Source: PALSA-1335 sp965231025 | GTDB lineage: Bacteria; Patescibacteriota; Gracilibacteria; UBA1369 | Length of the DNA stretch: 64,000 nt | Assembly (NCBI GenBank): GCA_965231025.1 | Contig: OZ246407.1 | Coordinates: 1,116,001-1,180,000 of the forward strand | Direction of reading: 5' to 3' | Shown: positions 49,352 through 58,570 of the stretch, piece after piece | Position numbering within the stretch: position 1 is the first letter of the stretch | Layout of the letters: every line of letters begins with the position of its first letter | The notes under the pieces: model-generated | What the model was told of the DNA's origin: nothing | What the model saw: the letters and a program-made list of their open reading frames with translations, nothing else | The model's database searches: none | Made by a program: the position numbers and the translations under genes

Positions 49352-50536
49352 ATGGAGTTCCAACAACCTCCGACACCAAACGAAACGCTGCAGGAAGGAA
49401 AATTGCGTGAAATCGCCGCAACGGGGTCCGTTGAAACCTACCGCGAACTTCCGGTAAAAACCCGCGAGCAACTGTTGGGTTTTCTGAAAAATACCGGCAT
49501 TCCCGAATGGAGAGTCATTCTGCTGCATATGCTGCTGGACTCAAAACAACCGGACCTGCTCACGCTGAGAAAACTCGCGGAGGTCATTGACGATGTCCGC
49601 GCACAAATCGCCTCAACCACCATGAACAAGGTGCAGGAAAAGAAAACGAACGGTAAGCCCGAAAAACAGGTGGAAACTGTTCCAAACCCACACCGCCAGC
49701 TCTCTCAAAGGGAACTCAATTCCAGATTACGAAAACTGGGCATAGACCTCCCACAGCTCATGATGGATTGGGAAAACTTCTACCATTCGCGCAACTTTGG
49801 CAACGCCGTGAAAAGAAACATGGGACAATCCGAATACTTTCTCCCCACACCCGCCGTCACCCACCAGGCGATGGAAACATTTGAAAAAGCTTTCAAAGAA
49901 GGACGCATCGACCGTTTTATGATCGACGACGCGCGCATCGGCGACGGAGCCACCATCCGCGCTTTTGAACGCAAGACGCTCAAAAGATTCAAACAAAAAA
50001 ACATCTACGGCTCAGTCCAGGAAGCCGAAGCATTCCTCGACAGAACAACCGTCACCCCGCCAATCGTACGTCTGGTCGGATACAGCACGAAAAATAATAT
50101 ATTCGATCCCAAACAGCCGGGGAAGGCCTTTGCCGACCTGTCTCAGGGTGGACCATACGAGAGTACCATGGGACTGGGAACCTATCTCCGGCTCTACCAC
50201 TACCTCGCGGCGGAGGAACCCCATCTGCTGCACTCGATCAAATCCTATTCGGTGAAAGGAAACAACCTCCTCAGGCCCCGAACCGTCCTCCTCAACAACA
50301 AAACGGACGAAAACAGGGTCCTGACCATCGGCCCCGACCTGAACGAACCACGAATACTGCACAGCCTGGAACTGGGACCAACTCTGCTTGACCCGGGTTC
50401 ACCGCTGGAAAAACCTGTTCCTGTACTCGTTTCGGACAACCTGGAACATGTCTATAACCGGAAAGATCGCCGCTATCTTGCGCACATGGACACCTGGCCG
50501 GCCCCGCCCGACGACGGAGACGAAGAAGCCGACTAA
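49352..50536 (+). CDS. Unknown protein, 394 residues
   Basis: No family is recognised. Residues 1-80 are helical; 80-125 are Lys/Glu/Pro-rich and probably a linker; the C-terminal two thirds are mixed alpha/beta with several aromatic residues. There is no signal peptide or membrane helix. The last residues are acidic (PPDDGDEEAD). It is followed by a large inverted-repeat element. Its well-formed start context and codon use support a real gene. Confidence 0.65.
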   Translation: MEFQQPPTPNETLQEGKLREIAATGSVETYRELPVKTREQLLGFLKNTGIPEWRVILLHMLLDSKQPDLLTLRKLAEVIDDVRAQIASTTMNKVQEKKTNGKPEKQVETVPNPHRQLSQRELNSRLRKLGIDLPQLMMDWENFYHSRNFGNAVKRNMGQSEYFLPTPAVTHQAMETFEKAFKEGRIDRFMIDDARIGDGATIRAFERKTLKRFKQKNIYGSVQEAEAFLDRTTVTPPIVRLVGYSTKNNIFDPKQPGKAFADLSQGGPYESTMGLGTYLRLYHYLAAEEPHLLHSIKSYSVKGNNLLRPRTVLLNNKTDENRVLTIGPDLNEPRILHSLELGPTLLDPGSPLEKPVPVLVSDNLEHVYNRKDRRYLAHMDTWPAPPDDGDEEAD

Positions 50537-50613
50537 TACCATTCTAAAACATTTCAAAATTGCTATTTTACAAGGCAACAAGAAATAAGACCCCGAGCCG
50601 TATAGTAAACCAG

Positions 50614-50734
50614 AAAATGATTTAATTTGTGCAGATACAAGGCGAAAAGAAAAAATCGACCGGAGTGTATTCAAGACATACACGAGGATCGATTTTTTCT
50701 TTTCAACGCTGTAGATGCCAAATTAAATCATTTT
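50614..50734. repeat. Nested perfect inverted repeats
   Basis: Three nested perfect arms: AAAATGATTTAATTTG (50614-50629) with 50719-50734, GAAAAGAAAAAATCGA (50644-50659) with 50689-50704, and GTGTAT (50665-50670) with ATACAC (50678-50683). The whole 121-bp element is an imperfect palindrome between two convergent genes and reaches the nrdJ stop. It may be a MITE- or REP-like element or an enlarged terminator. Confidence 0.7.
50644..50704. terminator. Bidirectional terminator within the inverted-repeat element
   Basis: The 16-bp stem ends in TTTTTTCTTTT on both strands. It is positioned between the ends of the 394-residue gene and nrdJ and could terminate both transcripts. Confidence 0.55.
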
Positions 50735-53700
50735 TAGCTGCAACCCGAGGTTTCTCCACAATCCAGACACTTATAACACGACCCATTGCGGACCATGACC
50801 GAACCGCAGGCGGTACACATGGCGGCGTCTTCATTGTTGAGCTGCAAAGCCTTGTCTTTCTGCATCTTGGCAAACGCCTCCATGGAAAGACCTGCTTCTG
50901 CGGCAACGGAAACTTTCTCAACCTCGCGGACGAGCGGAAAAGCCTTGGTGTCGGTCACCGCGGTCATTTTTGGTGACTGATGGGTCCGATCCATCATCGA
51001 CGGGGCGGTCAATTCATTGTTCAGTACGGCGGTTGCCGGAGTTTCCACCGGGACGCGCGGAAGCAACAGGTTGTTTCCCTCGTTGTAGGCACGGTCGACA
51101 AGATCGGAATTATGGTATTTCTTGGCGGTTTCACGCGGAAGGAACTTAAGGGCGATCCAGCGGCCGATATAGTCCATAATGGATTTCACCATCGGAATAT
51201 CGCGGTTGCCGGTCATGCCCGCAGGTTCAAAACGGGAGTGGGTAAACTTGGAGACCAGAACCTCGAGAGGCACGCCATACTGAAGGTTCATGGAAATGGA
51301 AAGCGCAAGAGCGTCCATGATGCCGGAAAGGGTCGAACCCTCCTTGCTCATCTTGATGAAAATTTCACCCGGCTGGCCGTCCTCATAAAGACCGACGGTG
51401 ATATAACCCTCATGCCCGGAAATGGAGAATTTGTGAGTGATACTGTGACGTTCGGAAGGAAGCTTGCGGCGCATCGGACGTTCAACAATCCTTTCAATAA
51501 CCTGCTGGAACCTTTCCGGACCGGCGGTCTCATCGGCATTCTCAAGATCGGTAAAGTTGAAAAGCTCGGCGTAAAGACCGTCAATATTTCCGGTGTTCAG
51601 CGGCTGGCTGAGTTTGGAACTGTCGCGATAGATGGCATTGCACTTGAGCATAAGCTCCCAGCTCTCCATATACGCGCGCTGGATATCCCCGACGGTGCAG
51701 TTTTCCGGCATGTTGATGGTCTTGGAGATGGAACCGCTGATGAACGGCTGGGCCGCCGCCATCTGACGGAGATGCCCGATGTATGAAATGAAACGTTTGC
51801 CCTTCTTGCCGCACTTGTTGGCGCAGTCAAACACCGGATAGTGTTCAACCTTCAGATGAGGGGCATTTTCAATAGTCATAGTCCCGCAAACGTACTCATT
51901 GGCGGCGTCAATCTGGTCTTTGCTGAATCCGAGGGCAACAAGCATGTCAAAATTCATGTCGTTCAGGGCGTTTTCATCGAGGCCCAAAACGTTCCGGCAG
52001 AAATCGTCGCCGAGCGTAAAGCGGTTGAACGCGAACTTGAGTTCAAACACTCCGGTAAGCTGCGTTTCGATCGCGGCGATCTCCTTGTCCGTAAAGCCCT
52101 TCTCGCGCAGACTGTCGGGATTGATGTGAGGACAGCCGTTCAACGTGGCATGACCGCGGGCATAGTTGATGATGTCGTCGATCTGTTTTTCATCATAACC
52201 GAGCGTTTCGAGTGCGGGCTTGAGGGACTGGTTCATGATCTTGAAGTACCCTCCGCCGACAAGTTTCTTGAATTTCACCAGAGCAAAATCCGGTTCAATA
52301 CCGGTCGTATCGCAGTCCATCAGAAGACCGATCGTTCCGGTCGGAGCAATAACGGTCACCTGGGCATTGCGGAAACCATGTTCTTCCCCCCAGGCCAAAG
52401 CCATATCCCAGGCCTGACGCGCGGGAGTAAGAAGGTATTCCGGACAGTACGCGGAATTAATGCCCTGCGGCTTTGCCGTAAGACCTTCGTACTCATCCTT
52501 GCTGCCGTTGTAGGCCGCACGGCGGTGATTCCGAATGACGCGGAGCATGTGATGCTTATTCTTTTCATATTTTGCAAAAGGACCGAGGATTTTCGCCATC
52601 TCCGCGGAGGTGGCATAAGACTCACCGCACAAAATAGCGGTGATCGCGCCGGTAATCGCATAGGCCTCCTCGGAAGTATAAGGAATGCCCATCCGCATAA
52701 GAACCGTGCCGATGTTGGCATAACCGAGTCCGAGCGTGCGGAAATCGTAACTGAGCTGGGCTATTTCCCGTGACGGGAACTGCGCCATCAATACGGAGAT
52801 TTCCAGCACCATCGTCCACAAACGGGTCGCGTGGCGGAAAGCGTCGACCTGGAACAGTTTGGTTTCGTGGTCATAAAACTTGATGAGATTCAAAGAAGCA
52901 AGATTGCAGGCGGTATCATCAAGGAACATGTATTCTGAGCAGGGATTGCTGGCATTGATGCGGCCGTCCTCGGGACAGGTATGCCACTCATTGATGGTGG
53001 TGTCGTACTGGATGCCCGGATCAGCGCAGGACCAGGCCGCGAAAGCAACCTTATCCCAAAGTTTGGTGGCGGAAACGGTCTTATAGGTTTTGCCGTCCTT
53101 GCGATTCTTAAGATCCCAACCGCTATCCTTCTTGACCGCGTCGATAAAATCGTTCGGCACACGAACGGAGTTGTTGGAGTTCTGACCGCCAACGGTCAAA
53201 TAAGCATCCGAGCGGAAATCCGTGTCGTACCGGCGGAAACTGAACTCCTCGGGCTTCATCCCGTCTTCGATGAGCATGAGGGTTCTCTTGATGTAGTTCA
53301 GGGGAACATGATGAAGATGAGCCTCATAAATTTTCTGTTTAAGCTCGGGATTCTTTTCGGGATCCAGTCCCCCTTCGCAGGCGGAATCCACCACTTTTTT
53401 GAGCTGTTCATAACAGATGTGCGAACCGGCATGGAGCGCGGCCACTTTCTGTTCCTCGATATATTTCCAGTCGATGAAGCCTTCAATCTCCGGATGGTCC
53501 ATGTCCAGACAGACCATCTTGGCCGCGCGGCGGGTCGTGCCGCCGGACTTGATCGCGCCTGCGGCGCGGTCCAGAACCGCCAAAAAGCTCATAAGACCTG
53601 AAGATTTTCCGCCGCCGGACAAATTTTCATTGGCACCGCGGAGACGGGAAAAATTCGTTCCCGTACCCGAACCGTACTTAAACAAACGGGCCTCACGGGT

Positions 53701-54375
53701 CACCAGATCAAAAATACCGCCCTCGTTCACCAGATCGTCGTTCACGGACTGGATGAAACAAGCATGCGGCTGCGGACGGGTGTAGGCGTCCTTGGATTTG
53801 GAAAGCTTTCCCGTTTCGGAATCCACATAATAGTGTCCCTGGGCGTCGCCGGTGATCCCGTATGAATGAGCCAGCCCGGTATTAAACCACTGCGGGCTGT
53901 TCGGAGCGGCCATCTGGGAAACCAGCATGTACTTCATTTCATCCTCAAAAGCGTCCGCGTCCTCTTCCGTTTCAAAATAACCGTATTTTTCTCCCCAGTG
54001 CCTCCAGGTGGAAGCAAGTCTCGTCACCACCATTTTGACCGAAGTCTCGGCCCCGGTAATGACATTCCCATCCTTATCCTTCAAAAGTTTACCGTTCTTG
54101 TCCCGCTGGGGAACACCCTTCTTGCGGCAGTATTTCTGCGCCAAAATATCCGTCGCAACCTGGGACCATGATTTTGGAACCTCAACATCCTTCATCTCGA
54201 ACACCACCGACCCGTCCGGATTGGAAATTTTGGAAGTTCTGAGTTCATACTCAAAAGAGGCAAAAGGATCTTTGCCCTTTTCAGTGAACATACGCTGAAT
54301 CTTAAGACCCTTTCCGGTGCGGTCTTTGAGTGAGGTGGAGTGCTGCCCGACATTGGGACGAGACGCAGTCGCCAT
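50734..54375 (-). CDS. nrdJ: Adenosylcobalamin-dependent ribonucleotide reductase, class II
   Basis: NrdJ reduces ribonucleotides to deoxyribonucleotides with a B12 radical and without oxygen. The 1213-residue form has LRGANENLSGGGKSSG, the finger-loop block NPCSEYMFLDDTACNLASLN with active-site Cys, a later PTGTIGLLMDCDTTGIEPD, and a C-terminal zinc ribbon (CTACGSVMVRNGSCYKCLDC). The ATG at 54375 gives MATASRPNV. B12 must be imported or salvaged. The upstream region has NrdR-like boxes. No class I or III reductase is in the window. Confidence 0.95.
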   Translation of the reverse strand: MATASRPNVGQHSTSLKDRTGKGLKIQRMFTEKGKDPFASFEYELRTSKISNPDGSVVFEMKDVEVPKSWSQVATDILAQKYCRKKGVPQRDKNGKLLKDKDGNVITGAETSVKMVVTRLASTWRHWGEKYGYFETEEDADAFEDEMKYMLVSQMAAPNSPQWFNTGLAHSYGITGDAQGHYYVDSETGKLSKSKDAYTRPQPHACFIQSVNDDLVNEGGIFDLVTREARLFKYGSGTGTNFSRLRGANENLSGGGKSSGLMSFLAVLDRAAGAIKSGGTTRRAAKMVCLDMDHPEIEGFIDWKYIEEQKVAALHAGSHICYEQLKKVVDSACEGGLDPEKNPELKQKIYEAHLHHVPLNYIKRTLMLIEDGMKPEEFSFRRYDTDFRSDAYLTVGGQNSNNSVRVPNDFIDAVKKDSGWDLKNRKDGKTYKTVSATKLWDKVAFAAWSCADPGIQYDTTINEWHTCPEDGRINASNPCSEYMFLDDTACNLASLNLIKFYDHETKLFQVDAFRHATRLWTMVLEISVLMAQFPSREIAQLSYDFRTLGLGYANIGTVLMRMGIPYTSEEAYAITGAITAILCGESYATSAEMAKILGPFAKYEKNKHHMLRVIRNHRRAAYNGSKDEYEGLTAKPQGINSAYCPEYLLTPARQAWDMALAWGEEHGFRNAQVTVIAPTGTIGLLMDCDTTGIEPDFALVKFKKLVGGGYFKIMNQSLKPALETLGYDEKQIDDIINYARGHATLNGCPHINPDSLREKGFTDKEIAAIETQLTGVFELKFAFNRFTLGDDFCRNVLGLDENALNDMNFDMLVALGFSKDQIDAANEYVCGTMTIENAPHLKVEHYPVFDCANKCGKKGKRFISYIGHLRQMAAAQPFISGSISKTINMPENCTVGDIQRAYMESWELMLKCNAIYRDSSKLSQPLNTGNIDGLYAELFNFTDLENADETAGPERFQQVIERIVERPMRRKLPSERHSITHKFSISGHEGYITVGLYEDGQPGEIFIKMSKEGSTLSGIMDALALSISMNLQYGVPLEVLVSKFTHSRFEPAGMTGNRDIPMVKSIMDYIGRWIALKFLPRETAKKYHNSDLVDRAYNEGNNLLLPRVPVETPATAVLNNELTAPSMMDRTHQSPKMTAVTDTKAFPLVREVEKVSVAAEAGLSMEAFAKMQKDKALQLNNEDAAMCTACGSVMVRNGSCYKCLDCGETSGCS

Positions 54376-54525
54376 AGGGAGTAAATTAAAGAATGGGGAA
54401 GGAAAATGACATATACATAGACTGGCATTCAAACCAGAGAAGGTGGCCCCTCTTCCGTCTAAAAAAGAGGAGCAAATGTAACGCGCCGGTCACCAAAACA
54501 CGCATTACAATGAATAATTAGGGAC

Positions 54526-54541
54526 ACACAATATATGGGGT
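54526..54541. promoter_or_regulatory. NrdR-like box 1
   Basis: ACACAATATATGGGGT matches 14 of 16 positions of the NrdR-box consensus (acaCwAtATaTwGtgt). It lies upstream of nrdJ, the expected target. Confidence 0.5.
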
Positions 54542-54557
54542 GCCCTAGAAAAAACAC

Positions 54558-54573
54558 CTACTATATATATGAA
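54558..54573. promoter_or_regulatory. NrdR-like box 2
   Basis: CTACTATATATATGAA matches about 10 of 16 consensus positions, including the CTATATAT core. Its centre is 32 bp from that of box 1, the three-turn spacing typical of NrdR pairs. Confidence 0.4.
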
Positions 54574-54585
54574 AAAGCATCCCTA

Positions 54586-54615
54586 ACGATAGTCTTTCAT
54601 CCACCACCCCGTCAA
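54586..54615 (-). promoter_or_regulatory. Candidate promoter of nrdJ
   Basis: On the minus strand TTGACG (54610-54615) and TATCGT (54586-54591) are spaced by 18 bp. The NrdR-like boxes lie immediately downstream, where a repressor could act. The leader would be about 200 nt. Confidence 0.3.
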
Positions 54616-54794
54616 GCACAGAAATTCAAAAATTCTTTCTAAGCGGAACAGTTTATTTTCTGATATACAAAAGCAGAACGCACAGAATAAAACGACCGAG
54701 CCCGCAAGAGGTGTTCGACAGAATTGATTGCAAATTTTGAAAGCAAAATGCTAAGGTAAAAAATTTTAAATTCTTCAGAGTCACCGAATCATGT

Positions 54795-54800
54795 TACAAT
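54795..54800 (+). promoter_or_regulatory. Extended -10 box of tspO
   Basis: TGTTACAAT gives a -10 box (TACAAT) with an extended TG, 39 bp before the tspO ATG. The -35 region is poor. Confidence 0.4.
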
Positions 54801-54839
54801 ACCGGAAGGTCCTTTCTTAAGCCTTTTTTACACCAACCT

Positions 54840-55334
54840 ATGCTCTTCAAGAAGAAACAAACACCGTTTTCATGGGAAAAAACATTTATAGTGATCGGAT
54901 CGGTCTTCCTGGTTGCTTTCATCGGGGGAATGTTCACAGATATCGGCCCATGGTATGAACAACTGCCCAAAATAGGCCTTCAGCCCCCAAAATGGATCTT
55001 CGGACCGGTATGGACTATCCTGTTCATCCTCATCGGCCTGGCGGCACTGTTGGTATGGAATGCAAAAAAAGCCGATGATAAACTGAAAAACGCCGCGATG
55101 TTCTGCTTCATGGCGAACGGAATCTTGAACGTATTGTGGAGCTTCCTTTTCTTCACACTCAAAGACATCTCCAAATCTTTCACCGAGATTCTCGTGCTGT
55201 GGATTTCGATCGCCCTGATGATTCTTCTCAGTGCAAAAATCGACAAAAAAGCCGCATGGCTCCTGGTTCCATACCTTGTCTGGGTAAGCTTCGCCAGTTA
55301 CCTCACGTACAGCTTTTGGGTCGGGACGATCTAA
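54840..55334 (+). CDS. tspO: TspO/MBR-family membrane protein
   Basis: A 164-residue protein with five membrane helices. Family blocks are PPKWIFGPVWTILFILIGLAA, NGILNVLWSFLFF and the C-terminal PYLVWVSFASYLTYSFW. TspO binds porphyrins and other tetrapyrroles or sterol-like ligands and affects tetrapyrrole handling. It ends 3 bp from the end of the convergent ATP-grasp gene. Confidence 0.92.
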   Translation: MLFKKKQTPFSWEKTFIVIGSVFLVAFIGGMFTDIGPWYEQLPKIGLQPPKWIFGPVWTILFILIGLAALLVWNAKKADDKLKNAAMFCFMANGILNVLWSFLFFTLKDISKSFTEILVLWISIALMILLSAKIDKKAAWLLVPYLVWVSFASYLTYSFWVGTI

Positions 55335-55337
55335 AAA

Positions 55338-56345
55338 CTAAAAACCCAAAAGATCCAACACATACTTTCCCACATCGCGGTTTTCCCCTTCGTAAGGGAA
55401 GTTGTGGAAATACAGCACCGGGTTGTAATTGAGCTCAATAATGGCGTAACTGGACTTGGCCGGAACCTTTTCAAACGAAGCGCTGATGATATCCACCCCG
55501 CAAATCTGCGCGCCAATGGCAACCGCGGCCTTTTCGGCGAGGCGCTTGTATTTGGAATGGACGATATCGGTGTAATCGATGCTGTCCCCGCCCGTACTGA
55601 TGTTCGAATTTCTCCGCAAAAATACCTGGTGCCCTTTGTCCAGAACGCTCTCGGGTGCCAAATTCTGCTCGCGCAAAGTCTCCAGTTCAATCTGGTTCAG
55701 TTCAATGTTTTCAAGAGGGGTCATGTGACCTTTTCCCCTCAACGGACTGTCGTTCTTTTCGTTCACCAGCTCGCGGATCGTGCGTTTGCCGTCACCGGTA
55801 ACGTTTGCGGGAACCCGCTGGGTCACCGCGACGCATTTTCCCCCGATCACCAGAAAACGGCACTCGATCCCATCAATGAACTCTTCCACGATAATGGAGG
55901 AATCGTAACTGAAAGCGATGGTCAAAGCCCGCACAAAATCCCCTTCGGTAAAACCTTTCCTCAAAACGGAAATACCGATCCCATAGTTGGTGGTATTCGG
56001 CTTTACTACGCAGCTTTTACCGCGGCCCACACAAGCCGGAGCGGCAGCGAGGGCATCGTTATAATTTTCAAAATGCTTTCCCTCCGGAACACTCAGCCCA
56101 TGCTCCGTAAGAAAAATTTTCGTCACCACCTTATTGCCCAAAATCGTGCTGACCAGATAAGTATCCCGGGAAGTTTTGGTCGCCGACTCCACGCATTCAA
56201 TGTGCCTGCCTTTTTTAAGGCGTATAAACTGGCTGTGGTGATCCAAAACCTCAACTTTCACCCCTCGCTTCAACGCTTCGGCGATCACGACCTGCGTTGA
56301 AAGTTCCAGCTGTTCATACCCCGGAGTTTGAAAAGGCAAAGGCAT
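55338..56345 (-). CDS. ATP-grasp glutathione synthetase-like ligase (GshF C-terminal type)
   Basis: A 335-residue ATP-grasp ligase like the C-terminal half of bifunctional GshF: SCVVKPNTTNYGIGI, IIVEEFIDGIECRFLVI, VPANVTGDGKRTI and the metal-binding IIELNYNPVLYFHNFP. In GshF this half adds glycine to gamma-glutamylcysteine. Here it is a separate gene starting 3 bp after the gshA stop, so the pair behaves as a split GshF. Cyanophycin-type ligases are related, but the gshA partner favours glutathione. Confidence 0.82.
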   Translation of the reverse strand: MPLPFQTPGYEQLELSTQVVIAEALKRGVKVEVLDHHSQFIRLKKGRHIECVESATKTSRDTYLVSTILGNKVVTKIFLTEHGLSVPEGKHFENYNDALAAAPACVGRGKSCVVKPNTTNYGIGISVLRKGFTEGDFVRALTIAFSYDSSIIVEEFIDGIECRFLVIGGKCVAVTQRVPANVTGDGKRTIRELVNEKNDSPLRGKGHMTPLENIELNQIELETLREQNLAPESVLDKGHQVFLRRNSNISTGGDSIDYTDIVHSKYKRLAEKAAVAIGAQICGVDIISASFEKVPAKSSYAIIELNYNPVLYFHNFPYEGENRDVGKYVLDLLGF

Positions 56346-56348
56346 AGA

Positions 56349-57764
56349 TCAAAACTTATGGAGGGAATATTTTTTTGCGAGCTGCATGCCGTAGGGAATA
56401 AAATCCAGACGTTTTTTCTTCATATCCCCGGCCATGCGGAAAGCCGGAAGATTCTTGGGATCGTCGACGGATCTCATGAAATATTCTAGCACAAGACCGT
56501 ACACCCGTTTACTGAAAACCTTGTCCATGGCATCCGCGAACGGCTGTAAAGAAGTCAAAATCTCTTTAGCCCACGCCGTCATCAAAACACTCCCGCCTTC
56601 GCGCTGCAGATAGAGCGACGGACTCCTGCCGTAAAGGGCGACATCCTGCTGATTGGCGGTCGCGACGTTCAGGACATCATCATCAACCGGAGCGGAAGGG
56701 GTCAATAAACAAAAGAGCAAAAACAAATGAGCGAAATACAACTGACGCACACTGACACCGCTGTATTCAAAAGGATTCACGTCAAAAATGCGGACTTCAA
56801 CATACTGAACGCCGTCCCGGGTTAAAGCCTCCACAAGATCATCATAAGGCTTGGGTGGTTTCAGCCGGACCGAAAAATAGTACTCGTTCCCAAGCTGTAA
56901 AAGATGATCGTTCAGCTGGACGCGCAGACCGTGATCCTCCACTCCCAAATCCGTATAGGGGGAATGGACGGTATCGACGGCATGCTGCAAATCCGCCAGG
57001 TGCTGGCGGTAACTGTTATAGGTAATCGGAAGTTTGGCCGGATTGGAATATCCGCAGCGGCTGGAACGCAGCGAAATCGCCTGATCTGCGTCCTTGGCCA
57101 TCAGCCGACACTTATAACTTTCGTCTTTATATGGAGACGCCCCGAACAAATACACCAGCAGCCACCGGTACCGGATAAAATTCCGGACAAGATTCAGGGA
57201 AACTTCATTCACGAAATCCTGGCGGCTCAGTTTCACCGGTTTCCCAAACTTGTCATATAAAGCATCCCAAAGCCCGTCACTGAAGGACAAATTATAATGA
57301 ACGCCGCAGATCGTCTGCATGTACTTGCCGTAGCGCAGCGCCAGGCCCCTGCGGTAAATCTCCCTCATTTGGCCCTCCGGGGAATCACCGTACGAAGCGA
57401 TGGGAATATCTTTTTCAGCTGGAAGTTTCGCGGGCATGCTCATAGGCCAGAGCAGTTCATTTCCCAACCGTTTGTAGGAAAAAGCATGCAGCTTTTCCAA
57501 AAACTTTACCGACTCTTCGATCGTATCGAACGGAGGCGTAATGAACTCAGGCTGGCTCTCGGAAAAATCCGTCGTGATGTACGGATCGGTCAGTTTGTTG
57601 CCAAGCTTGCGTGGGTGCGGAGTCATGGCCAGCCGGCCCTCCCCATCCACCCTCAGCGACTCCTTTTCCAGCCCGTGTTTGGCTTTCACCAAAAGATCCT
57701 CCCTCCCTTTCAGAAGCGAGAAAACATCTTTCATTTCCCACGGAATATTGAAAACCTCACTCAT
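56349..57764 (-). CDS. gshA: Glutamate-cysteine ligase
   Basis: GshA forms gamma-glutamylcysteine, the first step of glutathione synthesis. The proteobacterial/GshF-type signatures are GLEKESLRVDGEGRLAMTPH, ITTDFSESQPEFITPP, TICGVHYNLSFSD and VEVRIFDVNPFEYSGV. 471 residues corresponds to the GshA half of GshF. It lies 31 bp after the ABC permease and immediately before the ATP-grasp gene on the same strand. Confidence 0.92.
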   Translation of the reverse strand: MSEVFNIPWEMKDVFSLLKGREDLLVKAKHGLEKESLRVDGEGRLAMTPHPRKLGNKLTDPYITTDFSESQPEFITPPFDTIEESVKFLEKLHAFSYKRLGNELLWPMSMPAKLPAEKDIPIASYGDSPEGQMREIYRRGLALRYGKYMQTICGVHYNLSFSDGLWDALYDKFGKPVKLSRQDFVNEVSLNLVRNFIRYRWLLVYLFGASPYKDESYKCRLMAKDADQAISLRSSRCGYSNPAKLPITYNSYRQHLADLQHAVDTVHSPYTDLGVEDHGLRVQLNDHLLQLGNEYYFSVRLKPPKPYDDLVEALTRDGVQYVEVRIFDVNPFEYSGVSVRQLYFAHLFLLFCLLTPSAPVDDDVLNVATANQQDVALYGRSPSLYLQREGGSVLMTAWAKEILTSLQPFADAMDKVFSKRVYGLVLEYFMRSVDDPKNLPAFRMAGDMKKKRLDFIPYGMQLAKKYSLHKF

Positions 57765-57795
57765 AGAATAAAAAACAAATCCACCCCCATCTACC

Positions 57796-58569
57796 CTAAC
57801 TTCTCAGCCCCGTCCCCTTTTTAAGCAAATGCAGTGAAACCGCGGAAAAAATAACCGTGAATCCGACCAGCATCACAACGCTAAACCGCACATCGACGTC
57901 CGAAACCCCGAAAAATCCATAACGAAAACCATCGATCATGTAAAAAATCGGATTCAGTTGAGTGAGCATCTGCCAGAACTCCGGAAGATCCTTGATCGAA
58001 TAAAACACGCCCCCAAAGTAGGTCAGTGGCGTCAAAACAAAGGTCGGGAAAATGGCCACGTCGTCGAACTTGGTGGCATAAATACCGTTCACCAGACCCC
58101 CCAGGGAAAACACCACCGCGGTAAGAAAAACAAACAGAGCGATCATCAAAGGATCGTGAATCACGGGGTGGGTGAAAATCGCGGAGATGGCGAAAACGAT
58201 CGCGCCGACCAGGATGCCCCGGACGACCCCGCCCATGACGTACCCCGCGATAATGACGAAATTCGGCGTCGGCGACACCATAAGCTCCTCAATGCTTCTC
58301 TGGAATTTGGACCCGAAAAACGAACTCACCACATTGGAAAAAGAACTGTTGATCACCGCCATCATCACAAGACCCGGCACGATGAAAGCCATGTACTGGA
58401 TACCATTGATGGCACGCACCTGCGAACCGATGAACGCCCCGAAAATAATGAAATAGAGCGACTGGTTGATGACCGGAGGCAAAAGCGTCTGCGACCAGAT
58501 GCGCATGAACCTGCCCACCTCTTTGCGGACGATCGTAGAAAATGAAACCCATGTGTCGTATGCGTTCAT
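57796..58569 (-). CDS. ABC-2 type exporter permease
   Basis: A 257-residue protein with six hydrophobic helices and the ABC-2 signature around PTFVLTPLTYFGGVFYSIKDLP. It resembles the YadH/NodJ group, whose substrates are often lipids, polysaccharides or drugs. It starts 1 bp after the ATPase stop. Co-transcription with gshA raises the possibility that it exports a thiol compound, but this is inference. Confidence 0.9.
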   Translation of the reverse strand: MNAYDTWVSFSTIVRKEVGRFMRIWSQTLLPPVINQSLYFIIFGAFIGSQVRAINGIQYMAFIVPGLVMMAVINSSFSNVVSSFFGSKFQRSIEELMVSPTPNFVIIAGYVMGGVVRGILVGAIVFAISAIFTHPVIHDPLMIALFVFLTAVVFSLGGLVNGIYATKFDDVAIFPTFVLTPLTYFGGVFYSIKDLPEFWQMLTQLNPIFYMIDGFRYGFFGVSDVDVRFSVVMLVGFTVIFSAVSLHLLKKGTGLRS

Positions 58570-58570
58570 G

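Larger units (their letters stand above)
54376..54839. other. Intergenic region of 464 bp between nrdJ and tspO
   Basis: Divergent control region. It contains two NrdR-like boxes and a weak promoter for nrdJ, an AT-rich stretch around 54720-54775, and a -10 box for tspO at 54795. No coding frame and no cobalamin riboswitch consensus was found. Confidence 0.7.

Noticed and set aside
54376..54839. Cobalamin riboswitch before the B12-dependent reductase
   Set aside because: The conserved B12-box and core consensus could not be found on either strand.
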